Source: Streptomyces galbus
Lineage (GTDB): Bacteria > Actinomycetota > Actinomycetes > Streptomycetales > Streptomycetaceae
Direction of reading: 5' to 3'
DNA length: 64,000 bases
Assembly: GCF_005280195.1 (NCBI RefSeq)
Contig: NZ_SZPR01000014.1
Location: 170,095 to 234,094, forward strand
Within the stretch, counting starts at the first letter, position 1, and each line of letters starts with the position of its first letter. Both the position numbers and the translations under genes were made by a program. A model generated the notes under the pieces. That model did not search any database and had not been told where the DNA came from. It saw nothing but the letters and a program-made list of their open reading frames with translations. Below are positions 44,348 to 53,245 of this stretch, in pieces.

Positions 44348-44376
44348 AGTAGAGCACACAATTCAATTGCGCACAA
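44348..44376 (-). promoter_or_regulatory. Candidate ohr promoter
   Basis: On the minus strand TTGTGC (44371-44376) and TCTACT (44348-44353) are 17 bases apart. The proposed OhrR site lies inside the spacer, so OhrR binding would block polymerase. Confidence 0.5.
44359..44369. promoter_or_regulatory. Probable OhrR operator
   Basis: CAATTCAATTG is a perfect 5+1+5 dyad in the ohr-ohrR intergenic region. It is AT-rich against a GC-rich background and similar to the known OhrR site pattern built on ACAATT/AATTGT half-sites. Confidence 0.65.
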
Positions 44377-44408
44377 CCAATCAAGGCGGCCGGAGCTACC
44401 CTGGGGGC

Positions 44409-44903
44409 ATGACCCCGACGCCCGCTTCCGCCCCGGCCACCGGCACCGCCCCCTCCGGCGAGGAGAACTGGCTGCGCCTGGACCGCCAGATCTGCTTCTC
44501 CCTGCACGCCGCCTCGCGCGCCTTCAACGGCGTGTACCGCGTGGTCCTCAAGGACCTGGGGCTGACCTACCCGCAGTACCTGGTCATGCTGGTGCTCTGG
44601 GAGGAGGGCGAACTGCCCGTCAAGAAGCTGGGCGAGCACCTGCGGCTGGACTCCGGCACGCTGTCCCCGCTGCTGAAGCGGCTGGAGGCGGCCGGCCTGG
44701 TGGTGCGCGAGCGCAGCGCCCGCGACGAGCGCTCGGTGGTGGTGCGGCCGACCCGGGAGGGCGCGGAGCTGCGCGAGCGGGCGGAGCAGGTGCCGCGGCG
44801 CATCGTCGCGGCCACGGACCTAGACGTCGAGGAGATCCGCGACCTGCGCGACCGCCTGGACGTCCTCACGCGGGCGCTGGACGCGGCGGCCGAGGAGCGC
44901 TAG
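44409..44903 (+). CDS. ohrR: MarR-family organic peroxide sensor/repressor OhrR
   Basis: The 164-residue regulator has the reactive N-terminal Cys in the signature DRQICFSLHAASRAF, and the Tyr-containing LTYPQYLVMLVLWE helix that senses the oxidised Cys. A MarR winged helix follows (VKKLGEHLRLDSGTLSPLLKRLEAAGLV; RDERSVVV). Oxidation by organic peroxides should release it from the operator at 44359-44369 and induce ohr. The ATG at 44409 follows GGGGG. Confidence 0.94.
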   Translation: MTPTPASAPATGTAPSGEENWLRLDRQICFSLHAASRAFNGVYRVVLKDLGLTYPQYLVMLVLWEEGELPVKKLGEHLRLDSGTLSPLLKRLEAAGLVVRERSARDERSVVVRPTREGAELRERAEQVPRRIVAATDLDVEEIRDLRDRLDVLTRALDAAAEER

Positions 44904-44934
44904 CCGGGCCCGCCCCGGGCGCGGGGAGCGGCGC

Positions 44935-45561
44935 TCAGAGGGCCTTGAGGGCCCCCGCCGTGGCGCGGGCCAGGGCGCCGAGGTAGCCCTTGGGGAGCTT
45001 GGGGCTGCGGATCACCACGGAGCGCCAGTACAGCGGGCCCGAGATGATGTCCAGGGCCAGCTCGTCGGTGGCGCCGGCGCTGATCTCGCCGCGCCGCGCG
45101 GCCGCCGCGAGGATCTTCACGGCGACGCCCTCCTGCCCCTCGCGCAGCGTCTTCTGCATCGCCTCCGCGATGTCGGGGTTGCGGGCCGCCTCCGCCTGCA
45201 GGTCGGGGATGACCTGCGAGGCCACGGGGTGGCGCAGCGCGCGGGACGTGACCTCGTACAGCACCCGCAGGTCGCCCTCCAGGCTGCCGGTCTCCGGCGC
45301 GGGCAGGCCCTGCACGGCGATCGCCGACACGACGTCGAGGACCAGGTGCAGCTTGGAGCGCCAGCGGCGGTAGACCGCGGTCTTGCCGACGCCGGCCCGG
45401 CGGGCGATGCCCTCGATCGACATCCGGGCGTAGCCGACGGACGCCAGCTCCTCGAACACGGCCGCCCGGATGGCCTCCGTCACGTCCTCGCGCAGCACGG
45501 CCGCTCCGGCGGGGGTCCGGCGGCGCGGACGCGTCTGGGGTCCGTCGGCGTTGGTCGTCAT
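44935..45561 (-). CDS. TetR-family transcriptional regulator
   Basis: The 208-residue protein has an N-terminal TetR helix-turn-helix (AAVFEELASVGYARMSIEGI, then RRAGVGKTAVYRRWRSK). The C-terminal ligand domain is of the TetR_C_16-like actinobacterial type (LAALARATAGALKAL end). It is divergent from an ABC exporter. Four dyad sites fill the intergenic region, the nearest 22 bases upstream of the chosen ATG, so it probably represses itself and the exporter. An in-frame ATG at 45573 is an alternative start. Confidence 0.88.
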   Translation of the reverse strand: MTTNADGPQTRPRRRTPAGAAVLREDVTEAIRAAVFEELASVGYARMSIEGIARRAGVGKTAVYRRWRSKLHLVLDVVSAIAVQGLPAPETGSLEGDLRVLYEVTSRALRHPVASQVIPDLQAEAARNPDIAEAMQKTLREGQEGVAVKILAAAARRGEISAGATDELALDIISGPLYWRSVVIRSPKLPKGYLGALARATAGALKAL

Positions 45562-45582
45562 GCGACCCAGCATAGGGCGTTG

Positions 45583-45718
45583 CGACGATACGGTCCCGTC
45601 CTGTCGCCAACATCACGACGATACGGTACCGTTCTGACGTCCGCGTTACGTCGAAACGGTTGCGTTCCGACGCCCACTGGCCCTACGCTCCTTACGACGA
45701 TACGGACCCGTCCCGACG
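45583..45718. promoter_or_regulatory. Array of four operator-like dyads between the TetR gene and the ABC exporter
   Basis: Four 24-base sites share the pattern CGNC-NNN-ACGG-NN-(C/G)CGT-NNN-GNCG. They lie at 45583-45606, 45616-45639, 45649-45672 and 45695-45718. Sites 1 and 3 keep a perfect outer dyad; site 2 has the perfect core ACGGTACCGT. Centre-to-centre spacings are 33, 33 and 46 bases. They are the probable binding sites of the adjacent TetR-family protein. Confidence 0.75.
45660..45689 (+). promoter_or_regulatory. Candidate promoter of the ABC exporter operon
   Basis: TTGCGT (45660-45665) and TACGCT (45684-45689) are separated by 18 bases. The -35 overlaps operator site 3 and site 4 lies just downstream, consistent with repression. 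Confidence 0.45.
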
Positions 45719-45796
45719 CAAAGAGCACGTCAAGAGAACGTAGGAACGCCGGGCGGGTACCGGACGCACCCCCACCCCCGAGTGAAAGCAGCGGAT

Positions 45797-46711
45797 GTGA
45801 GCCAGGTACTCGACACACCGCCCAACGCGACGGCCGCCCACGAGGATCTAGCGGCCCTCGCGGCCCGTCATGGTCTCTCGGTCAGCGGCGCGCGTCCCTC
45901 ACTGCCCGAGTACATCCGCCAGCTCTGGGCCCGCCGCCACTTCATCAGCGCCTTCGCCACCGCCAAGCTGACCGCCACCTACAGCCAGGCGAAGCTCGGT
46001 CAGCTCTGGCAGGTCATGACCCCCCTGCTGAACGCGGCCGTCTACTACTTCATCTTCGGTGTCCTGCTGGGGACCAAGCGCGGCGTCCCGGACTACGTCC
46101 CCTTCCTGGTCACGGGCGTGTTCGTGTGGACCTTCACGCAGAGCTCGATCATGGCGGGCACGCGCGCGATCTCGGGGAACATCGGCCTCGTGCGGGCCCT
46201 GCACTTCCCCCGGGCGGCGCTGCCGATCTCGTTCTGCATCCAGCAGCTCCAGCAGCTGATGTTCTCGATGGCCGTCCTGGCGGTCATCCTCCTCGCGGTC
46301 GGCGTGCCGCCGGCGGTGTCCTGGGTCCTGGTGGTCCCGGCCCTGGTGCTCCAGTTCGTCTTCAACGCGGGCGTGTCGATGGTCCTGGCCCGGATCGGTG
46401 CCAAGACCCCCGACATCGCCCAGCTCATGCCGTTCGTCCTGCGCACCTGGATGTACGTCTCGGGCGTCATGTGGAGCATCGACAACCTGCTCAAGCAGCA
46501 CCACGGCTGGCCCGTCTGGCTCGACGACGTGCTGCGGGCCAACCCCGCCGCCGTCTACATCGACCTGATGCGCTTCGCCCTCATCGACAGCTTCCACGCC
46601 GGCCAGCTCCCCCCGCACGTGTGGGCCTGGGCGATCGGCTGGGCCCTGTTCGCGGGCGTCGGTGGCTTCATCTACTTCTGGAAGGCTGAGGAGACGTACG
46701 GCCGTGGCTGA
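45797..46711 (+). CDS. ABC-2 type polysaccharide/teichoic acid exporter permease
   Basis: The 304-residue permease of the TagG/Wzm type has an N-terminal cytoplasmic segment (about 50 residues) with the conserved motif ATAKLTATYSQAKLGQLWQV. Six hydrophobic helices follow, including MTPLLNAAVYYFIFGVLLG. It exports lipid-linked surface polymer with the ATPase encoded next. Start chosen at GTG 45797 (MSQVLDTPP); GTG 45782 is an alternative and neither has a strong ribosome site. The stop overlaps the ATPase gene by 8 bases. Confidence 0.88.
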   Translation: MSQVLDTPPNATAAHEDLAALAARHGLSVSGARPSLPEYIRQLWARRHFISAFATAKLTATYSQAKLGQLWQVMTPLLNAAVYYFIFGVLLGTKRGVPDYVPFLVTGVFVWTFTQSSIMAGTRAISGNIGLVRALHFPRAALPISFCIQQLQQLMFSMAVLAVILLAVGVPPAVSWVLVVPALVLQFVFNAGVSMVLARIGAKTPDIAQLMPFVLRTWMYVSGVMWSIDNLLKQHHGWPVWLDDVLRANPAAVYIDLMRFALIDSFHAGQLPPHVWAWAIGWALFAGVGGFIYFWKAEETYGRG

Positions 46712-47528
46712 GAACACCGCGCTCACCGACGAGCGGATCCCCACTGTCATCGCGGACCGCGTCGACATCGTCTACCGCGTCAACGGCACCACCGGCGGCC
46801 GGGGTTCGGCGACCGCCGCCCTCAACCGCATGCTGCGGCGCAAGGCCAGCGAGAAGGCGGCCGGCACCCGCATCGTGCACGCCGTGAAGAACGTCTCGTT
46901 CGTCGCCCACAAGGGCGAGGCGATCGGGCTGATCGGCACCAACGGCTCGGGCAAATCCACCCTGCTGAAGGCCATCGCCGGCCTCCTCCCCGTCGAGCGC
47001 GGCAAGATCTACACCGACGGCCAGCCGTCCCTGCTCGGCGTCAACGCCGCCCTGATGAGCGACCTCACCGGCGAGCGCAACGTCTACCTGGGCGGTCTGG
47101 CCATGGGCATGACCCGGGAGCAGATCAAGGAGCGCTACCAGGAGATCGTCGACTTCTCCGGCATCAACGAGAAGGGCGACTTCATCTCGCTGCCGATGCG
47201 CACCTACTCGTCCGGCATGGGCTCGCGGCTGCGCTTCTCCATCGCCGCCGCCAAGGACCACGACGTGCTGCTCATCGACGAGGCCCTCGCCACCGGCGAC
47301 GCCAAGTTCCGGTCGCGGTCCGCCGAGCGCATCCGCCAGATGCGGGAGCACGCCGGCACGGTGTTCCTGGTCAGCCACAGCAACAGCTCGATCCTGGAGA
47401 CCTGCGAGCGGGCGCTGTGGCTGGAGCGCGGTGAACTGCGCATGGACGGCCCGGCCGAGGACGTCATCAAGGCGTACGAGGAGTTCACCGGCGATGGGAA
47501 GAAGAAGCCCAAGCCCAAGGCGGCCTGA
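46704..47528 (+). CDS. ABC exporter ATPase, TagH/Wzt type
   Basis: The 274-residue ATPase has Walker A LIGTNGSGKSTLLKAIAGLL, signature YSSGMGSRLRFSIA and Walker B HDVLLIDEALATGD. Family-typical sequence LMSDLTGERNVYLGGLAMG follows Walker A. It lacks the large C-terminal carbohydrate-binding domain of some Wzt proteins. The GTG at 46704 has GAGGAG upstream and overlaps the permease stop. With the permease it should export a teichoic-acid-like polymer, plausibly one made by the glycosyltransferase fusions a few kilobases upstream. Confidence 0.9.
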   Translation: MAENTALTDERIPTVIADRVDIVYRVNGTTGGRGSATAALNRMLRRKASEKAAGTRIVHAVKNVSFVAHKGEAIGLIGTNGSGKSTLLKAIAGLLPVERGKIYTDGQPSLLGVNAALMSDLTGERNVYLGGLAMGMTREQIKERYQEIVDFSGINEKGDFISLPMRTYSSGMGSRLRFSIAAAKDHDVLLIDEALATGDAKFRSRSAERIRQMREHAGTVFLVSHSNSSILETCERALWLERGELRMDGPAEDVIKAYEEFTGDGKKKPKPKAA

Positions 47529-47554
47529 CCCGCACGGCAGCCGCACACCGCACG

Positions 47555-47596
47555 CGCAGGGGCGCCCCGGGCCGCACGGCCCGGGGCGCCCCTGCG
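47555..47596. terminator. Strong bidirectional terminator between the exporter and glutamate dehydrogenase genes
   Basis: A perfect 19-bp stem (left arm 47555-47573) with a GCAC loop lies 26 bases after the ATPase stop and 9 bases after the dehydrogenase stop on the other strand. It is the longest uninterrupted stem I found in the window. Confidence 0.92.
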
Positions 47597-47605
47597 TCGT
47601 GCTCC

Positions 47606-50600
47606 CTAGGAGTGCGTCCGCAGCAGGGTGCGCATCGTCCGCATCGCCACCGACAGGTTGGCCAGGTCGAACGTCTCCGAGCCCTGGATCTCCTCCAGCG
47701 TCGTGCGCGCCCGGCCCAGGATCGCCGTGTTGCGCTCCTCCCACGCCGTGAAGCGCTGCGCGGGCGTGGACGTGCCGTTGCCGACGGCCAGGACGTCCGC
47801 GGTGAGCGCCGCGTGGGCCGCGTACAGGTCCTCGCGGATGGAGGCGCGGGCCATGGACTGCCAGCGGTCCGCGCGCGGCAGCTCGATGATGCGGTCCATG
47901 AGCTGGGTGATGTGCAGCCGGTCGGCGAGGTCGTAGTAGACCTCGGCGACGTCCAGCGGGTCCTTGCCCATGCGGTCGGCCACCGACACGATGTCCAGCG
48001 TCGGGAAGGCGGAGGAGAACCCGGCCACGCGCGTGGCGAGTTCGTCCGGCACGCCCGCGCCGGTCAGCTCGTCGTGGATCTGCTGGTACCAGTCCAGGTC
48101 CGCGCCGCGCAGCAGCTTCGGCAGCTGCTGCCAGACCTGCTCGACGCGCTCGGAGAAGAACTCCACCGTCTCGGCGAGCTGCAGCGGCTGCGGCCGGTTG
48201 TTGAGCAGCCAGCGCGTGCCGCGCTCGACCAGGCGCCGCGAGTGCAGCCGGATGCGGGTCTGCACCTCCGCCTCGACCTTGTTGTCCAGCGCCTCGACCG
48301 CGTCCCACACCGGCGCCGAGCGGAAGATCGCCCGGGCCGCGGTCTGCGCCCGCACGATCTCCTCCAGCGAGGCGCCGGTCTCCTCACGCAGCCGGTGCAG
48401 GTACGTCGTACCGCCCGTGTTGACCGTGTCGTTGACCAGCACGGTCGTGGTGATCTCACGGCGCAGCGGGTGGTTCTCGATCTGCTCGGCGAACTCCTGG
48501 CGCAGCGCCGTCGGGAAGTACGCGTAGAGCAGCCCGCGCAGGTAGGGGTCGTCGGGCAGCGAGGTGTGCAGCAGCTCGTCCGACACCGTGATCTTCGTGT
48601 ACGCCAGCAGCACGGCCGTCTCCGGCCCGGTCAGGCCGTGGCCGGCGGCGAGCCGCTCGCGGATCTGGCGGTCGGTCGGCAGGAACTCCAGCGCCCGGTC
48701 CAGGTGGCCCGCGCGCACCAGGTGCTTCATGAAGCGCTGCTGGGCGTGGAGCATGTCCTTGGACTGGGCGAGGGCGTTGGCGATCGCCGTGTTCTGCGCG
48801 TAGTTGTTGCGCAGGACGAGGCGGCCGACCTCGTCGGTCATCTCGGCGAGCAGCTTGTTGCGCTGCTTGACGGTCATGTCGCCGTCCGAGACCAGCCCGT
48901 TGAGCAGGATCTTGATGTTCACCTCGTGGTCGGAGGTGTCCACGCCCGCGCTGTTGTCGATGGCGTCGGTGTTGATCCGGCCGCCCTGCAGCGCGAACTC
49001 GATCCGGCCGAGCTGGGTCAGGCCCAGGTTGCCGCCCTCACCGACGACCTTGACGCGCAGGTCGGCGCCGTCGACGCGGATGGCGTCGTTGGCCTTGTCG
49101 CCGACGTCCGCGTGGGACTCCGTCGACGCCTTGACGTACGTGCCGATGCCGCCGTTCCACAGCAGGTCGACCGGCGCCCGCAGGATGGCCTTCATCAGGT
49201 CCGCCGGGGTCATCTTGGCGGTCTTCTCGTCGATGCCGAGGGCCGCGCGGATGTGGCCGTTGAGCGGGATCGACTTGGCCGTGCGCGGGAAGACACCGCC
49301 GCCGGCCGACAGCAGGCCGGTGTCGTAGTCGGCCCAGCTGGAGCGCGGCAGTTCGAACAGGCGGCGCCGCTCGGCGTAGGAGGTGGCCGCGTCCGGGGCC
49401 GGGTCGATGAAGATGTGCCGGTGGTCGAAGGCGGCGACCAGGCGGATGTGCTCCGACAGCAGCATGCCGTTGCCGAACACGTCACCGGACATGTCGCCGA
49501 TGCCGACGACCGTGAAGTCCTCCGCCTGCGTGTCGACGCCCATGTCGCGGAAGTGCCGCTTCACGGACTCCCAGGCGCCGCGCGCGGTGATGCCCATGCC
49601 CTTGTGGTCGTAGCCGGCCGAGCCGCCGGAGGCGAAGGCGTCCCCGAGCCAGAAGTCGTACGACTCGGCGACCTCGTTGGCGATGTCGGAGAAGGTCGCG
49701 GTGCCCTTGTCGGCGGCGACCACGAGGTAGGTGTCGTCCTCGTCGTGCCGGACCACGTCGGCCGGGGGCACGACCTCGCCGGCCACCATGTTGTCGGTGA
49801 TGTCCAGCAGCGCCGAGATGAACGTGCGGTAGCTGGCGATGCCCTCCGCCATCCACGCGTCGCGGTCCACGCCCGGGTCGGGGAGCTGCTTGGCGACGAA
49901 GCCGCCCTTGGCGCCGACCGGCACGATGACGGTGTTCTTCACCATCTGCGCCTTGACCAGGCCGAGGATCTCCGTGCGGAAGTCCTCACGCCGGTCGGAC
50001 CAGCGCAGACCACCGCGTGCGACCTTGCCGAAGCGCAGGTGCACGCCCTCCACGCGCGGCGAGTACACCCAGATCTCGAACGCCGGGCGCGGCGCGGGCA
50101 GGTCGGGGATGGCCTGCGGGTCGAACTTCATCGACACGTAGTCGTGCGGCTTGCCGTCCGAGGCGGTCTGGAAGAAGTTCGTGCGCAGCGTCGCCTTGAT
50201 GACGGTCAGGAACGACCGCAGGATGCGGTCCTCGTCCAGCGACGCCACCTGGTCCAGGGCCGCGTCGAGCTCCTCGAGGAGCGCGTCGACGATCTCGTGC
50301 CCGGCGCGCTGCCGGTCCGGCGACATCCGCGCCTCGAACAGGGAGACCAGCAGCCGGGTGGTGTGGACGTTGTTGCGGAGGGTGTCCTCCATGTAGTCCT
50401 GGCTGAAGGTGGACCCCGCCTGGCGCAGGTACTTCGCGTACGCGCGCAGCACCATCGCCTGGCGCCAGGACAGCCCGGCGCTCAGCACCAGGGCGTTGAA
50501 GCCGTCGTTCTCCGCCTTGCCGGTCCAGGTCGCGGCGAACGCCTCCTGGAACCGCTCGCGCGCGTCGTCGGCGAGGTAGTCGCCGCCGTTGGCCGCCTTG

Positions 50601-52582
50601 GCGAGCAGCGCCCGCGGGATGCGCAGGCCGAAGTCGTAGATCCAGGCGTTGGCGCGGTCCGCGCAGCGCAACTCGTACGGCCGCTCGTCGATCACCTCGA
50701 CGCCCAGGCGGGCCAGCACCGGCAGCACCCGGGACAGCGAGATCGACTCGCCCTTGCGGTAGATCTTGAAGCGGCGCTCGTCGGGGCCGGCGCCGACCGG
50801 CTCGTACAGGCTGAGCGCGAAGTCGTTGTCCTGGTCCAGCCGTTCGAGGTGGACGAGGTCGGCGACGGCCGCCCGCGGGGAGTGGTCGGCCTTGTAGCCC
50901 TCGGAGAAGGCGTGGGTGTAGCGGCGCATCAGCTCGGCGGAACGCTCCTCGCCGAGTTCGGCGTTCAGCGCCTCGGCGAACCCGTCCGCCCAGGAGCGCG
51001 CGGCCTCGACCAGCCGCGCCTCGATGCGCTCCTTGTCGCCGTCGCTGAGCTGCTGCAGCTCGGTGCCCGGCGGGACGCGGACCACGAAGTGCAGCCGGGA
51101 CAGGATCGACTCGGTGTTCCAGGCGGTGAAGTCGACGCTGACGCCGCCCAGTTCCTCCTTGAGGATGTCGATGATCCGCAGCCGCACCCCGGTGGTGTAG
51201 CGGTCGCGCGGCAGGTAGACGAGGGCCGAGTAGTAGCGGCCGTACTCGTCCTGGCGCAGGTACAGCCGCAGCCGGCGCCGCTCCTGCAGGTACAGCACCG
51301 AGGTGACGATCGCCTGGAGCTCGCCGACCGGCGTCTGGAACAGCTCGTCGCGCGGGTAGGTCTCCATGATCTGCAGCAGGTCGCGCCCGTCGTGGCTGTT
51401 GGGCGAGAACCCGGCGCCCTTCAGGACGGCCTCGACCTTGCGGCGCACCACGGGCACCCGCAGCACCGACTCGGTGTACGCGGCGGAGGAGAACAGCCCG
51501 AGGAAGCGCCGCTCCCCCACGACGTTGCCGTCCGCGTCGAACTTCTTCACGCCGACGTAGTCGAGGTACGAGGGCCGGTGCACGGTGGCCCGGCTGTTGG
51601 CCTTGGTCAGCACGAGCAGCTTGTGCTCGCGGGCCTTGGCGCGGGCGTCGGCGGGCAGCCGCTCGAAGGACGGGCTGACGGGGTGGCTCTCCTCGCCGGA
51701 GTGGTGCGGGTCGGAGCGCAGGATGCCCAGCCCGGTGCCCGGCACGGCGGCCAGCGAGTCGTCCTCGCGGAGCTGGTACTCGCGGAAGCCGAGGAAGGTG
51801 AAGTGGTCGGCGGCCAGCCAGCGCAGCAGCTCGCGGGCCTCGTCGAGGTCGGGGCCGGGCAGGTCGCCGGGGACCGTCTCGTCCTGGAGGCCGTCGGCGA
51901 TCCGCAGCGCGGCGTCGCGCATCTTCTCCCAGTCCTCGACGGCCTCGCGGACGTCGGACAGGACGCGCAGCAGGTCGGCGGTGATCTGCTTGAGGTCGGA
52001 CCGGTCGGTCTCCCGGTCGATCTCGACGTGGATCCACGACTCGACGTGCGCGTCGTGCGGCAGCCCGGCGGCCGCGGCCGGTGCGCCGAGCACCTCGATC
52101 AGCTTGCCCGTGACGTCACGGCGCACCACGAACTGCGGGTGGATCACGACGTGGATGCCGCGGCCCTGGCGGGTCAGCTCGTTGGTGACGGAGTCGACGA
52201 GGAAGGGCATGTCGTCGGTGACGACCTCCACCACGGAGTGGCTGCACGTCCAGCCGTTCTCCTCGACGGTGGGGGTGTGCACGCGCACGTTGGCGGTGCC
52301 CTGCGGCCGGTTCTCGGCGAGCCGGTAGTGCGAGAGCGCTGCGCCGAACACGTCGACCGGGTCGCGGTCGCCGAGGTCCTCGGGGGCGGTGTGCAGGTAG
52401 TAGCGCTGGAGGAACGACAGCACCGACTCGTGGTCGGGGGCGTCCGGGCCGTCCGGGGTGTCCGGCGCGCTGCCCTCGCTCGTCGTCCCGGTCGGTAGGT
52501 GCCCCCCGACCGGGCTGTTCTCAGCGACCCGGGCGGCCCTCTCGAGCAGCTCGGCCTTGGCTTCGTCCAGCTTGGTCTGCAT
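47606..52582 (-). CDS. Large NAD-specific glutamate dehydrogenase
   Basis: The 1658-residue protein belongs to the 180-kDa GDH class, first described in Streptomyces clavuligerus. It oxidises glutamate to 2-oxoglutarate and ammonia for catabolism. The N-terminal ~700 residues hold ACT-like regulatory segments. The catalytic region is recognised by VARGGLRWSDRREDFRTE (about residue 854), VKNTVIVPVGAKGGFV, and the nucleotide domain with VGIGDMSGDVFGNGMLLSEH. A long helical C-terminal domain ends ANLSVAMRTMRTLLRTHS. Length and motifs fit the full enzyme without interruption. Confidence 0.95.
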   Translation of the reverse strand: MQTKLDEAKAELLERAARVAENSPVGGHLPTGTTSEGSAPDTPDGPDAPDHESVLSFLQRYYLHTAPEDLGDRDPVDVFGAALSHYRLAENRPQGTANVRVHTPTVEENGWTCSHSVVEVVTDDMPFLVDSVTNELTRQGRGIHVVIHPQFVVRRDVTGKLIEVLGAPAAAAGLPHDAHVESWIHVEIDRETDRSDLKQITADLLRVLSDVREAVEDWEKMRDAALRIADGLQDETVPGDLPGPDLDEARELLRWLAADHFTFLGFREYQLREDDSLAAVPGTGLGILRSDPHHSGEESHPVSPSFERLPADARAKAREHKLLVLTKANSRATVHRPSYLDYVGVKKFDADGNVVGERRFLGLFSSAAYTESVLRVPVVRRKVEAVLKGAGFSPNSHDGRDLLQIMETYPRDELFQTPVGELQAIVTSVLYLQERRRLRLYLRQDEYGRYYSALVYLPRDRYTTGVRLRIIDILKEELGGVSVDFTAWNTESILSRLHFVVRVPPGTELQQLSDGDKERIEARLVEAARSWADGFAEALNAELGEERSAELMRRYTHAFSEGYKADHSPRAAVADLVHLERLDQDNDFALSLYEPVGAGPDERRFKIYRKGESISLSRVLPVLARLGVEVIDERPYELRCADRANAWIYDFGLRIPRALLAKAANGGDYLADDARERFQEAFAATWTGKAENDGFNALVLSAGLSWRQAMVLRAYAKYLRQAGSTFSQDYMEDTLRNNVHTTRLLVSLFEARMSPDRQRAGHEIVDALLEELDAALDQVASLDEDRILRSFLTVIKATLRTNFFQTASDGKPHDYVSMKFDPQAIPDLPAPRPAFEIWVYSPRVEGVHLRFGKVARGGLRWSDRREDFRTEILGLVKAQMVKNTVIVPVGAKGGFVAKQLPDPGVDRDAWMAEGIASYRTFISALLDITDNMVAGEVVPPADVVRHDEDDTYLVVAADKGTATFSDIANEVAESYDFWLGDAFASGGSAGYDHKGMGITARGAWESVKRHFRDMGVDTQAEDFTVVGIGDMSGDVFGNGMLLSEHIRLVAAFDHRHIFIDPAPDAATSYAERRRLFELPRSSWADYDTGLLSAGGGVFPRTAKSIPLNGHIRAALGIDEKTAKMTPADLMKAILRAPVDLLWNGGIGTYVKASTESHADVGDKANDAIRVDGADLRVKVVGEGGNLGLTQLGRIEFALQGGRINTDAIDNSAGVDTSDHEVNIKILLNGLVSDGDMTVKQRNKLLAEMTDEVGRLVLRNNYAQNTAIANALAQSKDMLHAQQRFMKHLVRAGHLDRALEFLPTDRQIRERLAAGHGLTGPETAVLLAYTKITVSDELLHTSLPDDPYLRGLLYAYFPTALRQEFAEQIENHPLRREITTTVLVNDTVNTGGTTYLHRLREETGASLEEIVRAQTAARAIFRSAPVWDAVEALDNKVEAEVQTRIRLHSRRLVERGTRWLLNNRPQPLQLAETVEFFSERVEQVWQQLPKLLRGADLDWYQQIHDELTGAGVPDELATRVAGFSSAFPTLDIVSVADRMGKDPLDVAEVYYDLADRLHITQLMDRIIELPRADRWQSMARASIREDLYAAHAALTADVLAVGNGTSTPAQRFTAWEERNTAILGRARTTLEEIQGSETFDLANLSVAMRTMRTLLRTHS

Positions 52583-53245
52583 TGTCCTCTGGCTCCTGTC
52601 GCGCGCCGTTGCGTGACGTAGAAGGAAATACGGTCTCGGTCCCTTCGGCGTGACGCCGCGACACGGGGTCTCCGGTCTGTTCCGACGCTATGCCGAGAGA
52701 TGAGATGAGCGGGGGGTTATCAGCCATGTCCGACGCCCCGACGCCGGCGGTGCGGCTTCGCGCGTCCCGCTCGTCCAGGGTGTACGGCGTCCGGGGATCC
52801 CTCGATCCCTCGTCCCGCCCGCGAGGACCAGCGACCGCCGCCCGGTCACGGAGACACTCCGTGCGAACCGGGCGCAGGGCAGGGGCAACAGCACCCCCGC
52901 GAACTATCGCGCTGATCACGCCACCAGGCTATCGCCCCTCCCGGGCCCCCCGTCATGAGCCGTATGTGTACAAAACAGGGGCGGGAACTTTGACGTTCTG
53001 CACAGGGGTGGCGACGGGGGTGAGGTGCAGGGGGCGCCTCCGGGACGGAAGTGACGCACGGGAGGACGACGTTCGCACGGCCGGCCGGGCCACGCCCGGC
53101 CGAACCGGGAGGGAGCGGCCCGCCGAACCGAAAAGTGGCCGCGGCCCCCCGGAGGGGCCAGGCTGAAATCGGCCACCGGCCCCTTGGCACAGCGCCGCCG
53201 GGGCGGCACGGTGCCCGTACCACCACCCGGCAGGAGGAGGCCGCC
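52583..53245. other. Divergent intergenic region between glutamate dehydrogenase and the DJ-1/PfpI gene
   Basis: No convincing gene was found in these 663 bases, although frames are open on both strands. Promoters for both neighbours should lie here. The sequence around 52966-53010 is locally less GC-rich (GTGTACAAAAC, AACTTTGACG), which suits a promoter. The last 110 bases before the PfpI gene are hairpin-rich. Confidence 0.45.
53135..53215 (+). promoter_or_regulatory. Hairpin-rich leader of the DJ-1/PfpI gene
   Basis: GTGGCC (53135-53140) pairs with GGCCAC (53171-53176) around an inner GGCCCC/GGGGCC hairpin. Then GGCAC (53186-53190) pairs with GTGCC (53211-53215) around a GC-rich inner stem. 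The structures end 15 bases before the AGGAGG ribosome site. In such GC-rich DNA this could be coincidental. Confidence 0.3.

Noticed and set aside
52690..53166. Possible 158-residue protein in the glutamate dehydrogenase-PfpI intergenic region
   Set aside because: Arg/Pro/Gly-rich shadow composition, no ribosome site, no recognisable motif.
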